A DNA stretch of 64,000 nucleotides from Bryobacteraceae bacterium (GTDB taxonomy: Bacteria > Acidobacteriota > Terriglobia > Bryobacterales > Bryobacteraceae). The translations under genes were made by a program, and so were the position numbers. This document shows, piece after piece, positions 49,101-57,616 of this stretch. Location: assembly GCA_014860455.1 (NCBI GenBank), contig JACZJQ010000211.1, positions 1 through 64,000 on the forward strand. Reading direction: 5' to 3'. The first letter of the stretch is position 1. Every line of letters begins with the position of its first letter. A model generated the notes under the pieces. The model did no database searches and was not told where the DNA came from. It saw only the letters and a list, made by a program, of their open reading frames with translations.

Positions 49101-49489
49101 CGAGTTTCTGCCGCCCATCCAACGAGCAACGCAAGCGATCCCCAATGAACGAACGATAGGAGCGTGGTCCCGAACAACACATAGCTTCCAATAGACATGC
49201 TGCCGCATCGTTCGTCCCACGCGCGATCCGTGAAGCCCCTCGCTATTTTGCCCACCAAGAGAAAGGCAGGCCGTTGCACCAAGAGCATCGATCTGAAACT
49301 CTGCGAGTCTCTTTCCACCTCTGTCGGAAGGGACTTCGTCCCGAATTTGTAGACGGGGACAACTTCCTCAAACCTTGGGATTCGGTCCTCGTATGTTGTT
49401 GCATGCCGCCGCACGTCCGCCCAGAACCAACACCAGAACGCAAGATTCACGAGCAGTGCAGCGCGTACGAATCGTGCACGGAGTTTCAC
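49091..49489 (-). CDS. Small membrane protein of unknown function
   Basis: A 132-residue protein with one helix near the N terminus (AALLVNLAFWCWFWA) and one near the C terminus (GSYVLFGTTLLSFVHWGSLALLVGW), and a charged loop between. No family is recognised. It starts at GTG49489; TATAAT (49497-49502, minus strand) ends 7 nt upstream, the clearest leaderless start in the window. Its 3' end overlaps the RelE toxin gene by 10 bp. Confidence 0.7.
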   Translation of the reverse strand: MKLRARFVRAALLVNLAFWCWFWADVRRHATTYEDRIPRFEEVVPVYKFGTKSLPTEVERDSQSFRSMLLVQRPAFLLVGKIARGFTDRAWDERCGSMSIGSYVLFGTTLLSFVHWGSLALLVGWAAETRQR

Positions 49490-49496
49490 AGGACAG

Positions 49497-49502
49497 ATTA
49501 TA
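49497..49502 (-). promoter_or_regulatory. Consensus -10 box for a leaderless gene
   Basis: TATAAT on the minus strand, 7 nt before the GTG start at 49489. Confidence 0.5.
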
Positions 49503-49648
49503 CGCGGCAGAGGTGGAGGAACGTGATCGGGGTTGCCGCCGAGTGAGATTGGGCATTAGTCCGACTGCAGCGGCGTTGTGCTGCCGTTCCGTCTCGTTCA
49601 CGAGGCGAATCAAGCGCCTACATTGGCACAGTGGGTTAGAATCGAAGC

Positions 49649-49879
49649 ATGGCGTTGTCAGAGCGCATCATTGTGGATCCGGAGATCCTGGCAGGCAAGC
49701 CAGTGATCCGTGGGACCCGTCTGGCCGCTGAGTTCATCCTGGAGTTGCTGGCAACGGGGCAGTCCGAGCAGGATGTTTTGGAGGAGTACCCTGGGCTGAC
49801 GCGCGAAGATATCCTAGCCTGCCTCGCCTATGCCAGCTACCTGGCGCATGAATACAAGGCCTACCCGATCCCAGCTTAA
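49649..49879 (+). CDS. DUF433 family antitoxin
   Basis: A 76-residue protein with the DUF433 signature DPEILAGKPVIRGTRL and a C-terminal EYPGLTREDILACLAYASYL helix-turn-helix-like part. DUF433 proteins are antitoxins for DUF5615 PIN-like toxins. TAGAAT (49637-49642) ends 6 nt before the ATG and no Shine-Dalgarno is present. The partner toxin follows 12 nt downstream. Confidence 0.9.
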   Translation: MALSERIIVDPEILAGKPVIRGTRLAAEFILELLATGQSEQDVLEEYPGLTREDILACLAYASYLAHEYKAYPIPA

Positions 49880-49891
49880 GCGGGTGCATTG

Positions 49892-50275
49892 ATGCGCATA
49901 CTCGCGGACGAGAATCTCCCGAAGTCCATCGTGGAGATGCTGCGTAGTGAAGGCCACGCCGTTCTGTGGGCCCGAACTGACTACCCTGGGTTCGGGGATA
50001 CGGACTTGCTGGAAGTGGCCGAATCTCAGGGGCGAATTGTTCTCACGTTGGACAAGGATTTCTGGCAGATCGCCATGCAACGCCGGACACCACTCACTGC
50101 CGCCGGGATTGTGCTGCTTCGGGTTCATCCAGCCACAGTGACGCGGCTCGCTCCGTTGGTTCGCGCGTTCATCTCGAAAGGCTGGGATTGGCAGGGGCAC
50201 ATCAGCACGGTGTCCGATGTGGGGATTCAAATGGTGCCGTTGCGCCGCCGCCGGGAGGGGCCCGCGAAGCTGTAG
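49892..50275 (+). CDS. DUF5615 PIN-like toxin
   Basis: A 127-residue PIN-like nuclease (Mut7-C-type). The acidic motif MRILADENLPKSIVEMLR carries the first catalytic Asp-Glu; later TDLLEVAESQGRIVLTLDKDF supplies the Asp residues expected for metal-dependent RNA cleavage. It is paired with the DUF433 antitoxin upstream as a VapBC-like module. Confidence 0.88.
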   Translation: MRILADENLPKSIVEMLRSEGHAVLWARTDYPGFGDTDLLEVAESQGRIVLTLDKDFWQIAMQRRTPLTAAGIVLLRVHPATVTRLAPLVRAFISKGWDWQGHISTVSDVGIQMVPLRRRREGPAKL

Positions 50276-50283
50276 CCCGGGGA

Positions 50284-51249
50284 CTAGTTGCCGGCGCGCT
50301 GCTGCTGTTTCTTGGTGCGAACGTCGCGGACGGCGTAGATGCGCCTGCCCTGGCTTTCAAAGTACGTCCGCATCATCATCTCACCCAGCAGTCCCGTGGT
50401 GAACATCATCAGCCCGGCGAGCAGCAGCAGCCCGCCGGCTGCGAGCATGGGGCCGTGCTCCATGATGATCTCGTAGCCGAGGATTTTCTTCACCAGCAGG
50501 AACGACAGGATCAACCCGCCTATCCCGGTCGAGACCAGGCCGATGCGGCCGAAGAAGTGCATGGGCCGGGTGAAATACTTCAGCAGGAAGCGGATCGTGA
50601 TGATGTCCAGCAGCACGTTGAACGTGCGGCCGATGCCGTAGTGCGAAGCTCCGCCGACGCGCGGCGGATTGGTGATGGGCACTTCGGCGATGCGGGCGCC
50701 GTAGAAACTGGCCAGGGCGGGGATGAAGCGGTGGAGTTCGCCGTAGAGGTTGACGTCTTTCAGGATCTCGGCGCGGTAGGCCTTGAAGGTGGTCCCGAAG
50801 TCGTGGAGTTTGATGCCCGAGACGCGCGACATCAGCCAGTTGGCGATGCGCGACGGGATCTTGCGCATGACGAAGTTGTCGTTGCGCTGCTTGCGCCATC
50901 CTGAGGCGATGTCGTAACCCTCGTCGATTTTGGCCAGAAGGGCAGGGAGGTCTTCAGGCGCGTGTTGGAGATCGCCGTCCATCGAGACGATCACTTTGCC
51001 CTGTGCTTCGTCGAAGCCGGCCGACAGGGCAGCGGTCTGGCCGAAGTTGCGGCGCAGGCGGATCACTTTCAACCGGGCGTCGGTCTCGACAAGATTGGCC
51101 AGCAGTTCGTAGCTGCGGTCGTTCGACGCGTCGTCGACGAAGATGATCTCGTAGGCGCGATCGAGTTCGTCGAGCACCGCCGACAAGCGGTCGTAGAGCC
51201 GCAGGATGGCTCGTTCTTCGTTGTGGATGGGAATGACGATCGACAGCAT
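50284..51249 (-). CDS. GT2 family glycosyltransferase with two C-terminal membrane helices
   Basis: A 321-residue DPM1/ArnC/GtrB-like enzyme. The GT-A fold begins MLSIVIPIHNEERAI; metal motif is SMDGDLQH, followed by DLPALLAKI and a conserved SGWRKQR. Two membrane helices follow residue 230 (IGLVSTGIGGLILSFLLV and LLLLAGLMMFTTGLLGEMMM). The family moves a sugar from a nucleotide donor to undecaprenyl phosphate, feeding O-antigen or lipid A modification. The SRPBCC gene ends 16 bp upstream, so the two are probably co-transcribed. Confidence 0.93.
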   Translation of the reverse strand: MLSIVIPIHNEERAILRLYDRLSAVLDELDRAYEIIFVDDASNDRSYELLANLVETDARLKVIRLRRNFGQTAALSAGFDEAQGKVIVSMDGDLQHAPEDLPALLAKIDEGYDIASGWRKQRNDNFVMRKIPSRIANWLMSRVSGIKLHDFGTTFKAYRAEILKDVNLYGELHRFIPALASFYGARIAEVPITNPPRVGGASHYGIGRTFNVLLDIITIRFLLKYFTRPMHFFGRIGLVSTGIGGLILSFLLVKKILGYEIIMEHGPMLAAGGLLLLAGLMMFTTGLLGEMMMRTYFESQGRRIYAVRDVRTKKQQQRAGN

Positions 51250-51265
51250 CGCTTGTCGTCCAGTT

Positions 51266-51982
51266 TTAGGATAACAGCAGCCGGGACAGCCGATCTAGAC
51301 AGGCGGCCATCCGGCGATCCAGTCCAGCCACCGGATCCGCGGCCCAGGAGACGGCGCGCAGGACCAATGTAGGCTCGCCCGCCTTCCCTTCAAACACGTT
51401 CAACTCGACCGTGCCTTCGATTGCCGGCCAGAGCCAGACGAAATGGCGATCGAATCGCCAGCCGGGCTGGAGTTCGCCAGCCGGGACGTCCAGCCACCGT
51501 TCGCGCTTCAGTCCGGGCTCGAACCACTGTAGAGCCGCCTCATAGTCAGAACTGCCCGCGGCCAGGGCGATGGCAGTTCGTTTGGTCCGGCCGTGGTAGT
51601 GCGACAGGTAGAGATCCAGGTAGCGCAGGGCGTTGGCCCAGCCGGAGGCGACACCCGCGGCGAATTCGTCAAACTCAGGCGAGCCAGGCACGCTTTCATC
51701 GGCGACCGTCACCTCAGTCCCCTCGCCGGCTGCCTCGAAACGGACATCCAGCGTTCGCGCCTCGGGTGGTTCGCCGGACGTGTAGATGAGGCTCCGTCCA
51801 GGCCAGGAGCGTTCCACCCGGTAGCGCGCAGGATGTTCGAATCCGTTGAACTCCCACACGGCCTCATCGCCCGGAAGGCAGCCTCCCGTGGCCCGGTCGC
51901 AGAACCAGCGGACGATGTGGTCCGGCTCGGCCCAGGCCTGCCAGGCGCGGTGTGCGGTACCCGGAACCCTAATCGATTGAAT
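51266..51982 (-). CDS. SRPBCC/AHSA1-like protein with apparent ATT start
   Basis: The frame encodes a full AHSA1-type START fold only if read from upstream of the first GTG (51859): [19 protein letters not shown], then DHIVRWFCD and a G[11 protein letters not shown] strand. That N-terminal part has no ATG, GTG or TTG in frame. ATT51982 has GAGG at 6 nt; CTG52006 with GGGAGG at 9 nt is the alternative. From ATT the protein is 238 residues, with one AHSA1 domain (about 1-125) and a second START-like part (about 130-238). Function is unknown. Confidence 0.75.
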   Translation of the reverse strand: MQSIRVPGTAHRAWQAWAEPDHIVRWFCDRATGGCLPGDEAVWEFNGFEHPARYRVERSWPGRSLIYTSGEPPEARTLDVRFEAAGEGTEVTVADESVPGSPEFDEFAAGVASGWANALRYLDLYLSHYHGRTKRTAIALAAGSSDYEAALQWFEPGLKRERWLDVPAGELQPGWRFDRHFVWLWPAIEGTVELNVFEGKAGEPTLVLRAVSWAADPVAGLDRRMAACLDRLSRLLLS

Positions 51983-52036
51983 GATCTGCCTCGTTGCTCG
52001 CTTCAGACTGTTAAGCCTCCCGGTTTCAACGGTTTG

Positions 52037-52045
52037 TGCTATCCT
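52037..52045 (+). promoter_or_regulatory. Extended -10 promoter of gyrA
   Basis: TGC-TATCCT (52037-52045) is a TGn-extended -10 element; no good -35 is seen. The start codon follows 16 nt later with no Shine-Dalgarno, so the leader is about 10 nt. Confidence 0.45.
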
Positions 52046-52061
52046 AACATCTTACCCGATC

Positions 52062-54689
52062 ATGTCCAATCCACAGGATCCGAATACGCCCCAACCGCCC
52101 CCCGTGCCGCCGGGCGGAGGGGTGCAATTGCCTCTGGGCGACCGCCGCAACATCACACCCATCAACCTCGAAGACGAGATGCGCCAGTCGTATCTCGACT
52201 ACTCCATGAGTGTGATCATCGGGCGGGCGCTGCCCGACATCCGCGACGGGATGAAGCCTGTCCATCGGCGCATCCTATACGGCATGTCGGAGATGGGGCT
52301 GAGCCACAACCGGCCCACGCGCAAGTGCGCCAAGATCGTCGGCGAGGTGATGGGCAAGTACCATCCGCATGGCGACAGTTCGGTTTATGACGCATTGGTG
52401 CGCATGGCGCAGCCGTTTTCGATGCGCTACCCGCTGGTGGACGGCCAGGGCAACTTCGGTTCAATCGACGCTGACCCTCCGGCGGCCATGCGATACACCG
52501 AAGCCCGGCTGAGCAAGATCGCCGCCGCGCTTCTTGAGGATATCGACAAGGACACGGTTGAGTTCCGCTCCAATTACGACGATAGCGAGCAGGAACCCAC
52601 CGTCCTGCCCACGCGCATCCCCAACCTGCTGGTGAACGGCAGCGAAGGCATCGCCGTCGGCATGGCCACGCGCATCCCTCCGCATAACCTCACCGAGGTC
52701 ATCAACGCGGTGATCGCGCTGATCGCCGACCCGCACACGCCGCTATCGAAGATTGTGGAAATGGTGCCGGGCCCGGATTTCCCCACCGGCGGCATCCTGC
52801 TCGGCCGGCAGGGCATCATCGACTACTTCACCAGGGGCCGCGGATCGCTCAAGATCCGCGCCAAGGTGGCCACCGAGCGCATCAGCAAAGACCGCGAAGC
52901 CATCATCATCACCGAGATCCCCTACCAGGTGAACAAGGCCCGTCTGGTGGAGCAGATCGCTGAACTGGTGAACGAGAAACGCCTGGAAGGCATCTCCGAC
53001 ATCCGCGACGAGAGCGACCGCGACGGCCTGCGCGTCGTCATCGAACTGAAACGCAACGAGCAGCCCGAGATCATCCTGAACAACCTCTATAAGTTCACCC
53101 AGATGCAGGTGAACTTCGGCGTCATCATGCTGTCGATCGTGAACGGCCAACCGCGGGAACTCGGCCTGATCGACGTCATGAAGCGCTTCATCGAGCACCG
53201 CATCGACGTGGTTCGCCGGCGCACCGAATTCCTGCTGCGCAAGGCCCGCGAACGCGAACATCTGTTGATCGGCTTCCAGAAGGCGCTGCAGAATCTGGAC
53301 GCCGTCATCGAAGCCGTCCGCGCCTCCAAGAATCCGAAGGAAGCCAAGGAAGCCCTCACCGGGCAGATGGAGTTCCCCGAGAATCCGCGCTTGCAGGCGG
53401 TGGTCGAGAAGTGGGCGCCGATGCTGGCCTTCAACGGCGAGTCCCTGTCGCGCTTCGACTTCTCCGAACGCCAGGCCCAGGCCATTATCGAACTTCAACT
53501 CCAGCGCCTCACCGGCATGGAGCAGCAGAAGATCCTCGACGAACTGGCCGAGATCCAGCGCATGATCGCCGAGTATCTCGAGATCCTCGGCTCGGAGGCC
53601 AAGCTCAAGGCCGTCATCGTCAAGGAATTGAAGGAAGTCCAGAAGGACTTCGGCGACGCCCGCCGCACCGAAATAGTCGACGACGAAGGCGAACTGACGC
53701 TGGCCGACCTGATCCCCGACGAGGACGTCGTGGTCACGGTCACCCGTGGCGGTTACCTGAAGCGCACCTCGCTGGACACCTACCGCCGCCAGACGCGCGG
53801 CGGCAAGGGCCGCATCGGCATGGTGACGCGTTCTGAGGACGTCGTCGAGCACATGATGGTGATCAACACCCACGCCTATCTGCTGGTGTTCACCTCGCGC
53901 GGCCGGCTGTACTGGCTGAGGGTGTGGTCGATTCCCGACGCCGCCGCCGCGGCCAAAGGCAAGAACATCAACGGCCTGGTGAACCTTGAAGCCGACGAGA
54001 CCGTGCGCGCCTTCCAGGGCGTCAACGACTTTTCGCCCGACACGTTTGTGGTCATGGCCACCCGCAACGGCGTCATAAAGAAATGTGACCTGTCGGTGTT
54101 CTCCAACCCCTCGTCGCGCGGCATCATCGCCATCGGTCTGAAAGACGATGACGAATTGATCGAGGCCCAGCTTTCAAACGGCAACAATATGATCGTCCTG
54201 GCCACTCGGGAAGGCATGGCGATCAAGTTCCAGGAAACCGACGTGCGGCCGATGGGCCGTCCGGCGGCCGGCGTCACCTCGATGAAGTTCAAGGTGAAGG
54301 GCGATTACATTATCGGCATGGAAGTCGTCAGCGAAGACGATTACGTGCTGTCGGTGGCCGAAAACGGCTACGGCAAGCGGACCAAAGTCGCCGAATACCG
54401 CCTGCAGACGCGCGCCGGCATGGGCGTCATCAACATGAAGTTGAAGAACAAGACCGACAAAGTCCTGGGCATCCTGGCTGTTCAGGAGGAGACCGACGTC
54501 ATCCTGATCACCGCCGACGGCAAGATCATCCGTACCGAATCGAGCGACATCCGCAAGACCGGGCGTTCGGCATCGGGCGTCAAGCTGGTGAGTCTGGACG
54601 CCGACGATAAGGTGGCGGCCATCTGCAAAGTGGATGAAGCCGAAACAATCGACGAAGAGAACCCGCAGGGCGATCTTCCGCTGGTCTGA
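52062..54689 (+). CDS. gyrA: DNA gyrase subunit A
   Basis: An 875-residue breakage-reunion subunit. Visible: [21 protein letters not shown], catalytic Tyr in [10 protein letters not shown], and the quinolone-determining stretch [15 protein letters not shown], with Ser and Asp at the positions equivalent to E. coli 83 and 87 (the susceptible state). The C-terminal pinwheel contains QTRGGKG, the GyrA-box that separates gyrase from topoisomerase IV. The acidic tail ends [15 protein letters not shown]52062 is chosen; an in-frame ATG at 51981 would overlap the divergent SRPBCC gene. gyrB is not in the window. Confidence 0.98.
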   Translation: MSNPQDPNTPQPPPVPPGGGVQLPLGDRRNITPINLEDEMRQSYLDYSMSVIIGRALPDIRDGMKPVHRRILYGMSEMGLSHNRPTRKCAKIVGEVMGKYHPHGDSSVYDALVRMAQPFSMRYPLVDGQGNFGSIDADPPAAMRYTEARLSKIAAALLEDIDKDTVEFRSNYDDSEQEPTVLPTRIPNLLVNGSEGIAVGMATRIPPHNLTEVINAVIALIADPHTPLSKIVEMVPGPDFPTGGILLGRQGIIDYFTRGRGSLKIRAKVATERISKDREAIIITEIPYQVNKARLVEQIAELVNEKRLEGISDIRDESDRDGLRVVIELKRNEQPEIILNNLYKFTQMQVNFGVIMLSIVNGQPRELGLIDVMKRFIEHRIDVVRRRTEFLLRKAREREHLLIGFQKALQNLDAVIEAVRASKNPKEAKEALTGQMEFPENPRLQAVVEKWAPMLAFNGESLSRFDFSERQAQAIIELQLQRLTGMEQQKILDELAEIQRMIAEYLEILGSEAKLKAVIVKELKEVQKDFGDARRTEIVDDEGELTLADLIPDEDVVVTVTRGGYLKRTSLDTYRRQTRGGKGRIGMVTRSEDVVEHMMVINTHAYLLVFTSRGRLYWLRVWSIPDAAAAAKGKNINGLVNLEADETVRAFQGVNDFSPDTFVVMATRNGVIKKCDLSVFSNPSSRGIIAIGLKDDDELIEAQLSNGNNMIVLATREGMAIKFQETDVRPMGRPAAGVTSMKFKVKGDYIIGMEVVSEDDYVLSVAENGYGKRTKVAEYRLQTRAGMGVINMKLKNKTDKVLGILAVQEETDVILITADGKIIRTESSDIRKTGRSASGVKLVSLDADDKVAAICKVDEAETIDEENPQGDLPLV

Positions 54690-54711
54690 TTCGCCAATCA
54701 GATTGAACACC

Positions 54712-54746
54712 ACGGGCGCCTGGTCCCGAGCCGGGCGCCCGTTTTC
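54712..54746 (+). terminator. Intrinsic terminator of gyrA
   Basis: ACGGGCGCC (54712-54720) pairs with GGCGCCCGT (54734-54742), followed by TTTTC. Confidence 0.85.
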
Positions 54747-54829
54747 TATTCACAATCTGTTGCCAATTGTTGATCCAGAGTTCATCGGGCTGTAACTCTG
54801 GCCTGTTTTCCTGGTAGGCGACACCAATC

Positions 54830-57577
54830 ATGCTTATCTTGAGAACCTTGGCCTTGTGCCTCCTCTGTCTTGTCTTTGCCGCCGCCCAAGCCCCCAGCCA
54901 ACCAGGCGTTGTTTCGGGCGATGTGATGGATTCGGCATCAGGCAAGCCTATCCCCGGCGCTGTGGTCAGTACGGGCAGTGTTCAAACGAAGACCTCCGAT
55001 ACCGGCAAGTTCCAGATGGAACTCCCGCCTGGAACTTACGCCCTGAAGCTGGAAGCGCAAAACTACATGCCGTCGACCGTGGAGGGTGTTGTAGTTCGAA
55101 TCGGAGAAACGACGCCGGTCACCACGCTGTTGGTTCTGTCGGGCAACGTCACGACGGTGGAAGTGAATGCCAGCGTGGCGCCGGTGCTGGCTACGGCGGA
55201 ATCGATGTTGGAAGAGCGAAAGCTCTCGGCTACGGTCAGCGACGGACTTTCGTCCGAAGAGATCCGGCAGTCGGTTGCATCGGATGCCGCCGGCGTCCTG
55301 CAGAAAGTGACGGGCGTCTCGATTGTGGATTCCGGGTTTGTCTTCGTCCGCGGACTGGGCGAGCGCTATTCCTCGACCATGCTCGACGGTGCGGTGATCC
55401 CGACAACGGAGCCCGAGAAGCGCGTTGTGCCGCTGGACCTGTTCCCGGCCAAGCTGATCGACAGCATTAAGGTTATCAAGAGCTACTCGCCCAATCTGCC
55501 GGGCGAGTTCTCCGGCGGCGTGGTTCAGTTGGCGACCGTCGATTTCCCTGCTGAGAAGGTGCTGAGGTTTTCAGCCACCACGGGCTATAACACCGCCACC
55601 ACCTTCAAACGGATGCTCTCCTATCCGGGCGGCAGCCGCGACGCATTTGGCTTCGACAGTGGCTCGCGGTCTCTGCCCGGCGCGATCCCCAGCGACAAAC
55701 GCATCATCCAGGGCAAGTTCACAGCGGCGCAACTGCAGGAGTTCGGCCGGTCGTTTTCGAGCAATTGGGAGCCGACGACGATCTCCAGCATGCGGCCGGA
55801 ACAGAGCTATTCAGTGGTTGGCGGCAACACATTTGGCCGGATCGGCATCGTCGGCGCGCTGACGTTCTCCAACCGTCCGCAGAACCAGTTCGAGGTCCAG
55901 CGCTTCATCCGGCAGGGCAGCCAGGGGCCGCTGATTTTCACCGACTACGACCGCTTCGACAGCGGCAACGAATCGGCGCGTCTTGGCGGCGTGCTGAACC
56001 TTGCGATAAAACTCACCAACAATCACAAGATCGTCTTCCGCAACACGCTCACCCGCGACTCGGACAAGGAAGCTCGAGAGTTCCAGGGCTACGACGGATC
56101 CAACGACGGCACGCTGTTCTCTCAGCGCCTGCGCTGGGTCGAGCGTGGATTGCTTTCAAACAGCGTGGAAGGCGTCCACTCCCTGCCTTCATGGGGCAAC
56201 AGCCAGATCCGCTGGCAGTTCACCACCTCCTCTTCGAGCCGCAACGAACCGGATATGCGCGAGGTCATCCGCGGCCAGCTCGACGACGGCCGGTTCATCT
56301 ACCTCGGTCTGTCGTCCTCGGGCCAGCGATTTTTCACCGACTTGAACGACCGCATCTACGAGCCGCAATTTGAGTTCTCGAAGCCCTTCTTCAAAGGCCC
56401 GCTCACCGGCATGTTCAGCGCCGGTTTCCGCGGCACTTTCCGTGAACGCGATTTCCAGGCGCGCCGATTCCGTTTCATCCCCCAGCGCTCATCGACGCTG
56501 CCGCTATTTGCCCCGTCCAACGAGTTGTTTTCCGAATCCAACATCCGCCCCGACGGCTTCCAGCTGATCGAATTCACCCGTGCCACCGACCGCTACGACG
56601 CAACGATGGACATTTACGCCGGCTACGCCATGGTGGATTTCAACATCGGACCCCGCTGGCGATTCATCACCGGCGTCCGCGTCGAGGACGCTTCGATCTT
56701 CGTGAACACGCTGGATCCGCTCGTGCCCAACGCGAAGCCGCAGGCCGCATCGCTGGTCAATCGCGACCCAATGCCCTCAGCCACTGTCATTTACGCCTTG
56801 ACCCCGCGCATGAATCTTCGCGGGGGCTATTCGCAGACGGTTTCCAGGCCGGACTTCCGCGAGCTATCCCCGTTTGACTTCAACAATGTTTACGGCGGTT
56901 TCGTCACCCAGGGGAACCCCAATCTGCTGCGCGCCACCATCAAGAACACCGACATCCGCTGGGAGTATTTCTTCGGCGGCAATCAACTGCTGGCCGCCAG
57001 CTTCTTCAAGAAGGATTTCACCAACCCGATCGAGGTCACCATCCTGCCCTCAAACGATCTCCGCCAGACCTACGTCAACGCCAAGGGCGCCCACAACACC
57101 GGCATTGAACTCGAGTCCCGGACCCAATTGCGCAAACTGCACCACCGCCTCAGCGAGTTCGGCGTTCAGGCCAACTTCACCTATGTCGATTCAGACATCG
57201 CAATCCGCGATTCCGACGCCACGCTGCTGACCTCATCCAACCGTCCGTTGCTCGGTCAGTCGCGCTACCTCTTTAACTTCAGTACCGAATGGCGCCGGCC
57301 CAAGTGGCGCTCCGACGCCCACTTCGACGTCAACTATGTCGGCCGCCGCATCTCCGACGTCGGCACTTTCGGTGTTCCCGACATCTACCAGGAAGCCATC
57401 ACATCGCTCGACTTCAGCTATCAGTACTCGCTGACCGAATCAGGCAAGTACACCGTCAAGTTCACCGCTGAGAACCTTGCCGACAACCACTACCACTGGA
57501 CGCAAGGTCCGTTCACTCAGCGCAGTTTCCGTCTGGGTCGCACCTTCTCGGGCGGCCTCACCGTGTCCATCTTCTAA
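54830..57577 (+). CDS. TonB-dependent outer-membrane receptor with CarboxypepD-like domain
   Basis: A 915-residue receptor. Signal peptide (about 1-18), a carboxypeptidase-regulatory-like beta domain (about 22-105: GVVSGDVMDSASGKPIPGA), a plug (about 130-250, with GVSIVDSGFVFVRGLGERYS and LIDSIKVIKSYSPNLPGEFSGG) and a 22-strand barrel ending in GLTVSIF, the C-terminal Phe needed for BamA insertion. It imports a large nutrient across the outer membrane using TonB energy. Its partner 40 bp downstream is a secreted beta-helix protein. Confidence 0.93.
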   Translation: MLILRTLALCLLCLVFAAAQAPSQPGVVSGDVMDSASGKPIPGAVVSTGSVQTKTSDTGKFQMELPPGTYALKLEAQNYMPSTVEGVVVRIGETTPVTTLLVLSGNVTTVEVNASVAPVLATAESMLEERKLSATVSDGLSSEEIRQSVASDAAGVLQKVTGVSIVDSGFVFVRGLGERYSSTMLDGAVIPTTEPEKRVVPLDLFPAKLIDSIKVIKSYSPNLPGEFSGGVVQLATVDFPAEKVLRFSATTGYNTATTFKRMLSYPGGSRDAFGFDSGSRSLPGAIPSDKRIIQGKFTAAQLQEFGRSFSSNWEPTTISSMRPEQSYSVVGGNTFGRIGIVGALTFSNRPQNQFEVQRFIRQGSQGPLIFTDYDRFDSGNESARLGGVLNLAIKLTNNHKIVFRNTLTRDSDKEAREFQGYDGSNDGTLFSQRLRWVERGLLSNSVEGVHSLPSWGNSQIRWQFTTSSSSRNEPDMREVIRGQLDDGRFIYLGLSSSGQRFFTDLNDRIYEPQFEFSKPFFKGPLTGMFSAGFRGTFRERDFQARRFRFIPQRSSTLPLFAPSNELFSESNIRPDGFQLIEFTRATDRYDATMDIYAGYAMVDFNIGPRWRFITGVRVEDASIFVNTLDPLVPNAKPQAASLVNRDPMPSATVIYALTPRMNLRGGYSQTVSRPDFRELSPFDFNNVYGGFVTQGNPNLLRATIKNTDIRWEYFFGGNQLLAASFFKKDFTNPIEVTILPSNDLRQTYVNAKGAHNTGIELESRTQLRKLHHRLSEFGVQANFTYVDSDIAIRDSDATLLTSSNRPLLGQSRYLFNFSTEWRRPKWRSDAHFDVNYVGRRISDVGTFGVPDIYQEAITSLDFSYQYSLTESGKYTVKFTAENLADNHYHWTQGPFTQRSFRLGRTFSGGLTVSIF

Positions 57578-57616
57578 CGACAGAACCCGAATCCGAAAAA
57601 GCAAGACAGGAGAACT

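Noticed and set aside
52743-53873. Minus-strand frame of 376 codons inside gyrA
   Set aside because: Shadow of gyrA, rich in Leu/Asp/His from codon complement; no start signals.
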